From positions 1 through 64,000 of the forward strand of contig NZ_FOYF01000003.1 of NCBI RefSeq assembly GCF_900115925.1: a DNA stretch of 64,000 nucleotides. The letters are read 5' to 3'. Numbering within the stretch: the stretch's first letter is position 1; the number at the start of each line of letters is the position of its first letter. The stretch is from Bacillus sp. cl95. Its GTDB lineage: Bacteria; Bacillota; Bacilli; Bacillales; Cytobacillaceae. The notes beneath the pieces were generated by a model. That model saw only the letters and a list, made by a program, of their open reading frames with translations. It was not told where the DNA came from and did no database searches. Positions 36,314-43,813 of this stretch are shown here, one piece after another. Both the position numbers and the translations under genes were made by a program.

Positions 36314-36919
36314 TTAAGACACCAATCCTTTCAAGTACACGAATGTGAAGATGAAAATCCAGACGACATCAAGGAAGTGCCAGTACAAGCCGATGATGAA
36401 AGTCTTACGAGCTGTAACTGGAGTCAAACCTCTTTTAACAAGCTGAATGATAATCATCGTCGCCCAGCCAATACCGAGTGTAACGTGGGCTCCGTGAGTC
36501 CCAAGTAATACGAAAAAGCTTGATAGGAAGGCACTTGTTTGCATGGTTGCACCTTCATGGACGTATGTGATGAACTCATGGATTTCCATGAACAAGAATC
36601 CAGCTCCAAGAAGGAGGGTAAGGACAAACCAAGTCAGTAAGCCCTTTAAGTTGTTGCGTCGCATTTCAAAGATAGCTAATCCCATTGTGAAACTACTTGT
36701 CAATAACAATAACGTTTGAATCATGACGCCTTTTACTTCTATCAGGTCCTGATGTGTAGGACCGCCAGCATAACGCTGAGAAAGCACGGCGTAAACGCTG
36801 AATAAAGTAGCGAAAAGGATGATCTCAGCACCAAGGAAGATCCAGAATCCAAGAATATTCATGCGGCTTTGTTCCGTTTGATACTCAAGTGGTAACGACG
36901 TATTCACATTAGCTGACAT
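36314..36919 (-). CDS. qoxC: aa3 quinol oxidase subunit III
   Basis: A 201-residue membrane protein with five helices. NILGFWIFLGAEIILFATLF is the start of subunit III, and FVLLGTHGAHVTLGIGWATM and LYWHFLDVVWIFIFTFVYLK are family marks. Subunit III shields the proton-channel entrance of the oxidase and gives it stability. The ATG overlaps the end of qoxB by eleven bases, so translation is coupled. The operon order A-B-C-D is the standard one. Confidence 0.94.
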   Translation of the reverse strand: MSANVNTSLPLEYQTEQSRMNILGFWIFLGAEIILFATLFSVYAVLSQRYAGGPTHQDLIEVKGVMIQTLLLLTSSFTMGLAIFEMRRNNLKGLLTWFVLTLLLGAGFLFMEIHEFITYVHEGATMQTSAFLSSFFVLLGTHGAHVTLGIGWATMIIIQLVKRGLTPVTARKTFIIGLYWHFLDVVWIFIFTFVYLKGLVS

Positions 36920-38885
36920 GATTATTCACCTCTCCTTCAACATTTCTCCATGCTTTTTCTGTTTCACTTATTTCATCGACGTGGACATGGTAACCATCAT
37001 TATAATCGAATGAACGGATGATCAAGCCAGCAACAATGGCGATTGCACCAATAGCGGCTGCCAAATGCCATTCAAATACAAGGAAGAAGCCGACGATTCC
37101 AAACGCCACACACATCATGAATGGTAGGCCAGAGTTGCTTGGCATATGGATTTCTTCAATTTCATTGTCAGAAAGCGTTAAGCCCTCGTTTGTTTTTTTC
37201 ATGTGCCAGAATGCATCAAGTGTCTTAACTTCAGGCAATTTAGCAAAGTTGTAATGCTGAACAGGGGAGGCAGTTGCCCATTCCAAAGTTCTAGCATCCC
37301 AAGGGTCGCTTGAAATGTTGCGGTCCGCATAACGGATGCTCCAGTAAATGTTGTAGCAGAATACTGCAAAACCAGCTGCTAAGATAACTGATCCAAGAGC
37401 TGAAACCATGAACAATGGTGCGAATCCTGATTCAGCTGAATATGTGTAAGCACGTCTTACAGCACCGTCTAATCCTAAGAAGAACATTGGCAAGAATGTT
37501 ACGTTAAAACCAATCACGAATAACCAAAAATGCCATTTACCTAATTTTTCATTCAGCATAAAGCCGAACATTTTTGGCCACCAGTAGTAAAGACCAGCAA
37601 ATACCGCGAATACGACACCTGGAATCAATACGTAATGGAAGTGAGCAACAAGGAACAATGTGTTGTGGTACTGATAGTCAGCAGCACCCATTGCAAGCAT
37701 TACCCCTGTAACTCCACCAATTGTAAAACATGGAACGAACGCTAATGCCCAAAGCATCGGACTAGCGAGTTTGATACGGCCTTTACGCATAGTGAATAGC
37801 CAGTTAAATACTTTGACACCGGTTGGAACTGCGATAGCCATTGTCGAAATCGAGAAGAACGAGTTGACTGCAGGTCCTGCACCCATTGTGAAAAAGTGGT
37901 GAACCCAAACGAGCATACTTAAGATGGCGATACCAACGATAGAACCTACCATTGTTTTATAACCAAACAATGATTTACGTGAGAATGTCGCAATAACCTC
38001 TGAGAAAATACCGAAAGCAGGTAATGCAACGATATATACTTCAGGATGTCCCCATAGCCAGAATAAGTTTGCCCAAAGCATATCCATTCCGCCTGCAGAC
38101 AACGTGAAGAAATGTGTTCCATACAAACGATCAAAAGTCATTAACGCAAGCGCAACCGTGAAGATAGGAAACGCAGCCACGATAATAATAGAAGTAATGA
38201 AAGATGTCCATGTGAACATTGGCATTTTCATCAATGTCATGCCTTTAGTACGCATTTTCAAAATCGTAACGATGAAGTTAATCCCTGTCATCAGAGTACC
38301 AATCCCGGCAATCTGAAGGGCGACCGCGTAATAGTTATTTCCAATTCCCGGGCTGTATTCTTTACCAGCAAGAGGGAAGTACGCAGTCCAACCAGCGTCA
38401 GGTGAACCACCGATAACAAACGAAATGTTGAAAAGCATAGCTCCACTAAAGAACAACCAGAAACTTAGTGCGTTCAATTGTGGAAAGGCAACGTCTCTTG
38501 CTCCAATTTGAAGCGGGATAACGACGTTCATTAATCCAATCAAGAATGGCATAGCCATGAATAAAATCATGATAACGCCATGAGTTGTGAAAACTTCATT
38601 ATAATGCTGAGCGTCTAAGAGTTTCATATCAGGCCCAGCTGTTTGTGCCTTCATGAGTAACCCGTCAATTCCACCACGGAAAAACATCAATACGGCAGCA
38701 ATAATGTACATAATTCCAATACGTTTATGATCAACTGTCGTCAGCCATTCTGTCCAAAGCCACTTCCATTTTTTCATAAAAGTAACACCAGCAACGATAC
38801 CCAGCATCGTGAGCACAATAGCAATCTGTGAACCTAGTATTAAAGGATCACCTGTAATAAAAAATCCGTCCCATTTAATGCCCAT
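36909..38885 (-). CDS. qoxB: aa3 quinol oxidase subunit I
   Basis: A 658-residue catalytic subunit that holds haem a, haem a3 and CuB and pumps protons. Key parts are the first haem-binding helix (HGVIMILFMAMPFLIGLMNV), WGHPEVYIVALPAFGIFSEV (CuB His, cross-linked Tyr), VWVHHFFTMGAGPAVNSFFS (two CuB His) and FHYVLIPG (haem ligands). The ATG at 38885 has an ideal GGAGGTG before it and gives the usual N-terminus (MGIKWDGFFITGDPLILGSQ); the longer frame upstream lies within the qoxA tail. It overlaps qoxA by eleven bases. Confidence 0.95.
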   Translation of the reverse strand: MGIKWDGFFITGDPLILGSQIAIVLTMLGIVAGVTFMKKWKWLWTEWLTTVDHKRIGIMYIIAAVLMFFRGGIDGLLMKAQTAGPDMKLLDAQHYNEVFTTHGVIMILFMAMPFLIGLMNVVIPLQIGARDVAFPQLNALSFWLFFSGAMLFNISFVIGGSPDAGWTAYFPLAGKEYSPGIGNNYYAVALQIAGIGTLMTGINFIVTILKMRTKGMTLMKMPMFTWTSFITSIIIVAAFPIFTVALALMTFDRLYGTHFFTLSAGGMDMLWANLFWLWGHPEVYIVALPAFGIFSEVIATFSRKSLFGYKTMVGSIVGIAILSMLVWVHHFFTMGAGPAVNSFFSISTMAIAVPTGVKVFNWLFTMRKGRIKLASPMLWALAFVPCFTIGGVTGVMLAMGAADYQYHNTLFLVAHFHYVLIPGVVFAVFAGLYYWWPKMFGFMLNEKLGKWHFWLFVIGFNVTFLPMFFLGLDGAVRRAYTYSAESGFAPLFMVSALGSVILAAGFAVFCYNIYWSIRYADRNISSDPWDARTLEWATASPVQHYNFAKLPEVKTLDAFWHMKKTNEGLTLSDNEIEEIHMPSNSGLPFMMCVAFGIVGFFLVFEWHLAAAIGAIAIVAGLIIRSFDYNDGYHVHVDEISETEKAWRNVEGEVNNHVS

Positions 38886-39897
38886 GGTGGTCACCTCCAG
38901 AAGCTTCTTCAGTCTCATCATGTTCCATATCCATATCCATATCCATGTGTTCGTCATGATTCATATGTCCTGAAGCGTCTTTATTTTTATAATTATCTTC
39001 TTCTTCAAAAGTTTTTCCTCTGTAACCATGCGTTTCATACATATCAGGATTCGTGTATGTCTTTGAATCCATCTTCGAATGGTCTACATACTCTAAATGA
39101 GTGTTAGAGAAAGTTAAACGTCCTAAATTGTTTGGTTCGAGCAATTGTTCATATTTCTTTTCAGAAAGCTTTGGAGCTGTCTTTTGTACTTCCTTTACCC
39201 ACTCATCAAAATCTTTTTGAGTTTGAGAAAGTACTTCAAATTGCATATCAGCATAGCCTTTACCGTTGAAGTTTGTATTTCTTCCTTCGTAAGAACCTGG
39301 GTTGTCAGCTACAAGATACATGTCAGTTTCCATTTTACCCATGGTGTATTTTTGACCGCCAAGAGCCGGAATCCAGAATGATTGCATCGTACTTGCAGAA
39401 GTCAGTTTAAAGTGAACAGGTCGATCTTCCGGGATGTTCACATAGTTGACAGTTTCAATACCTTCTTCGGGATAACTGAAGATCCATTTCCAGTCAGCAG
39501 ACGTAACATTGATCGTGATAGGTTCCTTATCTTCATATCCTTTTGGAACTTCTTCTAATGAATAAAGAGTCTTAACAGTTGGAATCGTTAAAGCAATAAC
39601 GATAAGAATCGGAATACCCGTCCAGATAATTTCAAGAAGAGTACTACCGTGTTCTTCAGGTGGCTCATAATCTAAATTATCTTTTCTTTCACGATATTTC
39701 CAAACAATGTACCCAAATAATCCAAAAACAAAGACCACTATTAACAACATCCATATTAGTGACCAGTTGATAAGATCCAAAATCGCCCTTGCTGCTGGAC
39801 CTTGGGGTTCAAACACGACCATATTGGTTTCACAGCCACTAAGAAATAAGAGTGGAATGAACGCCATAAGTGAAAGTCCAAACTTGTTTAACTTCAA
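38875..39897 (-). CDS. qoxA: aa3 quinol oxidase subunit II, metal-binding tail
   Basis: A 340-residue lipoprotein-type subunit II. The signal FGLSLMAFIPLLFLSGCET has lipobox LSGC, followed by two helices (about 41-65, 85-105) and a cupredoxin domain. The CuA ligands (two Cys, two His) of cytochrome-c oxidases are missing at GSYEGRNTNFNGKGYADM, which marks a quinol oxidase. The C-terminus is a His-, Asp- and Met-rich tail (HMNHDEHMDMDMDMEHD, then GGDHHGH). The start is TTG at 39897 with AAGGAG nine bases before it. First gene of the operon; a Rex-like box lies 33-50 bases upstream. Confidence 0.95.
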   Translation of the reverse strand: MKLNKFGLSLMAFIPLLFLSGCETNMVVFEPQGPAARAILDLINWSLIWMLLIVVFVFGLFGYIVWKYRERKDNLDYEPPEEHGSTLLEIIWTGIPILIVIALTIPTVKTLYSLEEVPKGYEDKEPITINVTSADWKWIFSYPEEGIETVNYVNIPEDRPVHFKLTSASTMQSFWIPALGGQKYTMGKMETDMYLVADNPGSYEGRNTNFNGKGYADMQFEVLSQTQKDFDEWVKEVQKTAPKLSEKKYEQLLEPNNLGRLTFSNTHLEYVDHSKMDSKTYTNPDMYETHGYRGKTFEEEDNYKNKDASGHMNHDEHMDMDMDMEHDETEEASGGDHHGH

Positions 39898-40392
39898 TGA
39901 ATTCAGCTCCTTTTACATGAGAAAACATATTGTGAATTACATCACAAAGTAATGTTCAGTTGTTCACAAACTTCCGTAGGGAAGTCCTTCAAATTTTCAA
40001 TTAACACTATGTCTATGATGTTATCACAGAAAAACAAAATTAAATGTGACAAATTTGGTAAGGATTTTGTTAACAGTTGAAAATTTTTGATGCTTATTGC
40101 TTGCATTTTGGAACATACCATTTATATGTGGGATTACCTAAATAGGGTAGAATTGTTAGTTGGAAATCAGAAGTGGTAATGTAAGCGGAAAATAATCAGA
40201 GGTGTTTTATTCAACAGAGCTCTAGCTACTTAAAGTAGCCAGAAATTAAAGAAAATAGAAGGAATTGCGTGGGAAATAGCAGAATATGATAATAAACGAC
40301 AATTTCTGGGCGCAAAGTGGGTTTAAAGAATGCAAGTCTATTATGTTACATATTATATAGAAAGAAACGAATTATAAGAGGAGGAAATAAAT
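39898..40392. other. divergent control region, qox / yfiT-like
   Basis: A 495-base gap holding the qox promoter region on the left and the bacillithiol transferase promoter on the right. The Rex-like box is listed separately. CTTCC/GGAAG at 39971-39984 is a small hairpin. No gene is supported. Confidence 0.45.
39930..39947. promoter_or_regulatory. Rex-like operator before qoxA
   Basis: TTGTGAATTACATCACAA: the arms TTGTGA and TCACAA with a six-base centre match the Rex consensus (TTGTGAA-N4-TTCACAA) with one change. Rex senses NADH/NAD+ and represses respiratory and fermentation genes in Firmicutes. It lies 33-50 bases upstream of the qoxA start. Confidence 0.55.
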
Positions 40393-40911
40393 ATGGATTT
40401 ACGTTATCCAATAGGAGAATTTCATTACGTAGGGGAATTGGATTCTGAAGTGGTTGAAGGTTGGAAGAATGATATTGCCAGTTTGCCAAAGCTTATGAGA
40501 GAAGCTGTATCAGGCTTAACTGAAGAACAATTAGATTTGCAATATCGCCCCGAGGGATGGACGGTAAGACAAGTGGTTCATCATGTTGTGGATAGTCACT
40601 TAAATGCCTTTACGAGGTTTAAATTCGCATTGACCGAGGATAACCCTGTTATAAAGCCGTATGACGAGGCGAGATGGGCAGAACTAACAGATTACAATAT
40701 GCCTATTGAAAACTCACTTGTCATGCTTGATTCCTTACATATTAGATGGAGTCATTTATTGCGCTCTCTAACAACAAAGGAACTGAATAGGACGTTTATT
40801 CATCCTGCCTCTGGTGAAATACCATTATGGAAGAATATCGGAATATATTCCTGGCATGGAAGGCATCATACGGCCCATATTACCTCACTTAGAGAGAGGT
40901 TAGGATTCTAG
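40393..40911 (+). CDS. YfiT/BstA-type bacillithiol transferase
   Basis: A 172-residue metal-dependent DinB-fold hydrolase/transferase. RYPIGEFHYVGELDSEVVEG is the N-terminal mark, RPEGWTVRQVVHHVVDSHLN (51-70) holds the first His ligand (63/64), and SWHGRHHTAHI the H-x3-H pair (158 and 162). B. subtilis YfiT has three His that bind Ni/Zn, and related proteins conjugate bacillithiol to toxic electrophiles. GGAGG lies ten bases before the ATG. Single unit with its own terminator. The cofactor thiol is inferred from the family. Confidence 0.92.
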   Translation: MDLRYPIGEFHYVGELDSEVVEGWKNDIASLPKLMREAVSGLTEEQLDLQYRPEGWTVRQVVHHVVDSHLNAFTRFKFALTEDNPVIKPYDEARWAELTDYNMPIENSLVMLDSLHIRWSHLLRSLTTKELNRTFIHPASGEIPLWKNIGIYSWHGRHHTAHITSLRERLGF

Positions 40912-40918
40912 TAAACTT

Positions 40919-40945
40919 AAAAGGCAGCTTTTGGCTGCCTTTTTT
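40919..40945 (+). terminator. rho-independent terminator
   Basis: AAGGCAGC, loop TTTTG, GCTGCCTT, then TTTT. Confidence 0.85.
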
Positions 40946-41025
40946 GGACGTGAAATATCTTTAAAACCGCTATTTATGGTAAAATAACCCTTAGATTACA
41001 ATTTTTATTTATTGTTGGAGGCATT

Positions 41026-41559
41026 ATGATTACTTTTAAAAATATTAATATCGAAGACTCTGAAAAAATCAGAGATATAGACCGTTCCGAAACGATAGAA
41101 GCTGTTTATAGCATGAAGGATGGTGTCCTTGAAGCACAACAGGCAGGACATGAGTGTCCAAATTGGCAGGAAAAAGACTATCAAGAAATGATTTCTCGTT
41201 TCGAATATGAACTTTCAAATGGAGGAACCGCTTATGGTGCCTTTGATGGTGATAAAATGGTGGGTTTCGGAGTGTTGGCTCACAAATTCCGTGGCAAAGA
41301 AATGGATCAACTTCAAATAGATTTAATGTATGTTTCGAATGGATACCGAAGAAAAGGGATCGCGCGCACGATTATCGACTTTTTGAGCAAAAAGGCCATA
41401 GAAAGAGGCGCTAAATATCTCTATATCTCTTCAACAGAGACACAGTCTGCTGTTGGGTTTTATCAGTCATGTGGATCTCGTATTACTTCTGAGGTTGACA
41501 AGGAATTATTTGAAAAAGAGCCACTTGATATTCATATGTTGAAAAGGTTAGTAGATTAA
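41026..41559 (+). CDS. GNAT family N-acetyltransferase
   Basis: A 177-residue acetyltransferase. MVGFGVLAHKFRGKEMDQLQ leads to the acetyl-CoA motif LMYVSNGYRRKGIARTIIDF (about 104-123), then AKYLYISSTETQSAVGFYQS ends the domain. The N-terminal part (IEAVYSMKDGVLEAQQAGHE) is typical of a subgroup whose substrate is unknown. GGAGG precedes the ATG. It lies eight bases before the deoxyribosyltransferase-like gene, and the two are probably one transcript. Confidence 0.88.
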   Translation: MITFKNINIEDSEKIRDIDRSETIEAVYSMKDGVLEAQQAGHECPNWQEKDYQEMISRFEYELSNGGTAYGAFDGDKMVGFGVLAHKFRGKEMDQLQIDLMYVSNGYRRKGIARTIIDFLSKKAIERGAKYLYISSTETQSAVGFYQSCGSRITSEVDKELFEKEPLDIHMLKRLVD

Positions 41560-41567
41560 TAATTGTA

Positions 41568-41975
41568 ATGAAATATTACATAGCGTCCAGTTTTGCAAAT
41601 ATACAGGCTGTTAGAGAAGTTGCAGGGAAATTGAATCGGCACGGATGGGTTCAAACTTATGATTGGACTCAGAAGAATCGGGCCGAAACATTAGTAGAGT
41701 TAAGGAGGATAGGAGAAGATGAAAAACGGTCGGTCATGGACTGCGATTTTCTCATTGTCCTCACTCCCGCAGGCAAGGGAAGCCATATTGAGTTTGGAAT
41801 CGCTCTGGGTTTAGGTATCCCTGTTTACTTGTACTCAAATGGAACAGACATTCTTGATCTTGAAACCACCTCTACCTTTTATCATGTGCATGGCGTAAAG
41901 ACGTTTGTAGGTGAGTTAAGCACTTTTATCGATGATGTTGTGTCTGAGGTTAAAGCGAATTTGCTCAAGAAATAG
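41568..41975 (+). CDS. nucleoside 2-deoxyribosyltransferase-like protein
   Basis: A 135-residue protein of the nucleoside 2-deoxyribosyltransferase fold. The start MKYYIASSFANIQAVREVAG, the acidic D-C-D-F-L-I-V-L strand (58-65) and GKGSHIEFGIALGLGIPVYL (69-88) with the catalytic Glu (E75) match the family. It may cut or transfer the base of a nucleotide, as in MilB or Rcl-like enzymes; the substrate is unknown. No strong ribosome binding site is seen, so translation may be coupled to the GNAT gene. Confidence 0.85.
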   Translation: MKYYIASSFANIQAVREVAGKLNRHGWVQTYDWTQKNRAETLVELRRIGEDEKRSVMDCDFLIVLTPAGKGSHIEFGIALGLGIPVYLYSNGTDILDLETTSTFYHVHGVKTFVGELSTFIDDVVSEVKANLLKK

Positions 41976-42038
41976 GCGAATAGCTGTGAAACAATTTTTG
42001 GATATTCGTCGTCTATTTGGTGGAGGGGGAATATTTAA

Positions 42039-42482
42039 ATGAAAAGATTGCTCGCGAGCCTTATTTTACTAAGTGTGATTGCCCTTGGCATCTATGCTTT
42101 TCAAATCGGAACTAGGCCACCAGAACCTACAGTGACAGTTGCTCAAAAAAGTGTTCAGACAACAGAAGGCTCGTATTGCTGGGATGGTCTATTACGTGCA
42201 GGATGCGTGGATAAAGCATATACGTCCGTTTACCATATGGGAAATAAGAAAAATGCAGTTGTCGTTGAACCGAATTCAACGATCATGATCAATTTTGATA
42301 GAGAACCTATAGATGGAACGTTGGAAGTAGAAAAATGGCTGAATGAAGATGAAGTTGAAGGAATCGACATGAATCATGAGACTTTCACAGCACCATCGGA
42401 AAAAGGTCTCTATGTTTATCACATAATGGCACATTGGAAACAGGGCGGAGGCAGCTATGCTTTTTCTATAAAAGTGGAATAG
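42039..42482 (+). CDS. exported protein with Cys pair, unknown function
   Basis: A 147-residue protein with an N-terminal membrane segment (LLASLILLSVIALGIYAFQI) and an extracytoplasmic domain. TEGSYCWDGLLRAGCVDKAY holds two Cys, nine residues apart, that may form a disulphide. The rest (VVVEPNSTIMINFDREPIDG, later EKGLYVYHIMAHWKQGGGSY) looks beta-rich. I have seen similar exported proteins in Bacillus but cannot name a family. GTGGAGGGGG precedes the ATG. Single unit. Confidence 0.75.
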   Translation: MKRLLASLILLSVIALGIYAFQIGTRPPEPTVTVAQKSVQTTEGSYCWDGLLRAGCVDKAYTSVYHMGNKKNAVVVEPNSTIMINFDREPIDGTLEVEKWLNEDEVEGIDMNHETFTAPSEKGLYVYHIMAHWKQGGGSYAFSIKVE

Positions 42483-42608
42483 TTCCATCTGTTGGAAAGT
42501 TTTGTTCAATGAAAAAACACAAAATTTAGGGTGTTTAGGTTGATTTACTGCTCATCTACTGTCATGCTAGTAACACAACTACTTTACGAAAGACAATAGG
42601 TGACTTAA

Positions 42609-42989
42609 ATGATTGAAGTGAAAAAATCAGAAATTAGTGCGGGAGAATTTAATAGAGGCGTTTTTGCCACACGCGACATCAAGAAAGGCGAACTTATTCA
42701 CGAAGCGCCAGTTTTATCCTATCCAAACGACCAACACGAACATATCGAAAAAACAGCCTTGGCTGACTATGCATTTGAGTATGGAATCAATCATACAGCC
42801 ATTTTATTAGGCTATGGGATGTTATTTAACCACTCATACAAACCAAATGCAACGTATGAAATCGACTTCGATAACCATAAATTTGATTTCTTCGCTTATA
42901 CAGATATCAAAGCGGGGGAAGAAATTTTCATCAATTACAATGGTGAAGAGGACAACGAAGATCCACTTTGGTTCAATGAAGAAAAGTAA
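42609..42989 (+). CDS. SET domain protein
   Basis: A 126-residue SET-fold protein. GEFNRGVFATRDIKKGELI (12-30) is the first SET motif (binds S-adenosylmethionine), LFNHSYKPNATYEID (72-86) holds N-H-S, and IKAGEEIFINYN (100-111) ends with the catalytic-type Tyr (Y110). SET proteins methylate lysine in proteins; in bacteria the targets are mostly unknown. This is a minimal SET with no pre- or post-SET zinc domain. No clear ribosome binding site is seen right before the ATG (AATAGGTGAC). It ends just before a strong terminator. Confidence 0.9.
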   Translation: MIEVKKSEISAGEFNRGVFATRDIKKGELIHEAPVLSYPNDQHEHIEKTALADYAFEYGINHTAILLGYGMLFNHSYKPNATYEIDFDNHKFDFFAYTDIKAGEEIFINYNGEEDNEDPLWFNEEK

Positions 42990-42997
42990 GATATTTG

Positions 42998-43024
42998 AAA
43001 CCACTTGCTGAGCAAGTGGTTTTT
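42998..43024 (+). terminator. rho-independent terminator
   Basis: AAACCACTTGC, loop TGA, GCAAGTGGTTT, then TT. Ends the SET gene. Confidence 0.85.
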
Positions 43025-43025
43025 G

Positions 43026-43076
43026 TTTTGGGGTTTTGCGGTGGGGTTGGTTTGGTTTGGGGTGGTTTGGCGGGTG
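43026..43076. other. G-rich, quadruplex-like tract
   Basis: Four runs of three or more G (GGGG, GGGG, GGGG, GGG) separated by T/G-rich loops of 9-12 bases, with many GG pairs between. The plus strand has almost no A or C. The tract lies right after the SET terminator. Confidence 0.5.
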
Positions 43077-43097
43077 TTTGTGTCTTTGGAGTGACAG

Positions 43098-43201
43098 TCA
43101 CAAATAGAAACGAGATTCACACGAATGAATCTCCGATTTACACGAATAAACTGTACAGTTACACAAATGAACCGTACAGACACACAAATAAAAAATCTCA
43201 G
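43098..43201. repeat. 21-bp tandem repeat, five units
   Basis: Units begin at 43098, 43119, 43140, 43161 and 43182. Each starts with A/T-CAC-A/G-AAT-A/G-AA, for example ACACGAATGAATCTCCGATT and ACACGAATAAACTGTACAGT. The second half varies. The 21-base period keeps reading frames open on both strands, which explains the two apparent frames here. Confidence 0.75.
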
Positions 43202-43288
43202 AGAATAAAAGTTACAAAATTTTGAAACTTTAATGTGGGATTTGCAGTATGAATACTATAAAAGTCGAACACAAAGAGAGGTTTAGTC

Positions 43289-43474
43289 ATGGAAAGTATC
43301 CCGATGTGGGTAACGATTTTAATCATTGCAGTAGTAGGAGGTATTTTTGCATATGGATTGAGGATTTTCTTAAATAATTTCACTGACTCCCGACCGATTG
43401 TTTGTGATATGTGTGGGAAGCTAGCGAGAAAAACACCTGGTGGGCATTGTCCTCATTGCACACATCAATTGTAA
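43289..43474 (+). CDS. small membrane protein with zinc ribbon
   Basis: A 61-residue protein with one membrane helix (about 7-28) and a C-terminal zinc-ribbon-like end: C39 and C42 in CDMCG and C54 and C57 in CPHC. Four Cys in two CxxC pairs at this spacing bind zinc. AGAGAGG precedes the ATG. No family is recognised. The Cys pairs are on the side predicted to be cytoplasmic. Confidence 0.75.
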   Translation: MESIPMWVTILIIAVVGGIFAYGLRIFLNNFTDSRPIVCDMCGKLARKTPGGHCPHCTHQL

Positions 43475-43516
43475 AAGGGAAGAAGAGAGGGACTGCTAAT
43501 TTAGGAGGTTGCTCAA

Positions 43517-43732
43517 TTGGATGATAAAATCAAAGAGAAAATTAAGAATTGGGTATTGATTATTATGATAGCAAGTATTATTGGAGCATTTGTACTGTTT
43601 TTTTTAGGACATTACAAACTTGCTATGGGATTAAGCGGATTCTTTATGGCTTTAGCTTATTTTATTAGTGAATGGACATCCGATAAAAATGCTGATTATG
43701 TTTACAGAAGTACGAATAAAAATAAATGGTAA
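43517..43732 (+). CDS. small membrane protein, unknown function
   Basis: A 71-residue protein with two helices (about 12-31 and 34-52) and charged ends. The start is TTG at 43517 with AGGAGG eight bases before it. The gene follows the zinc-ribbon protein by 42 bases and probably shares its transcript. No family recognised. Confidence 0.7.
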   Translation: MDDKIKEKIKNWVLIIMIASIIGAFVLFFLGHYKLAMGLSGFFMALAYFISEWTSDKNADYVYRSTNKNKW

Positions 43733-43813
43733 AACGCTTGTTCATCTAAGCGTTTTTATTATGTGAATTTTGCATAACTTATAATTTCTACAGTTATTAA
43801 ATTTAATTTCCAA

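Noticed and set aside
38885-38957. N-terminal extension of QoxB (with W-I repeats)
   Set aside because: It is the out-of-frame reading of the qoxA tail repeat; GGAGGTG sets the start at 38885.
42935-43183. Minus-strand frame with heptad-like F-I-x-V repeats
   Set aside because: The heptads are a by-product of the 21-bp DNA repeat, the plus strand is equally open, and no start signal is seen.
43098-43201. Possible CRISPR array
   Set aside because: Units are 21 bp in full, there is no constant repeat with varied spacers of 30 bases or more, and no cas gene is near.
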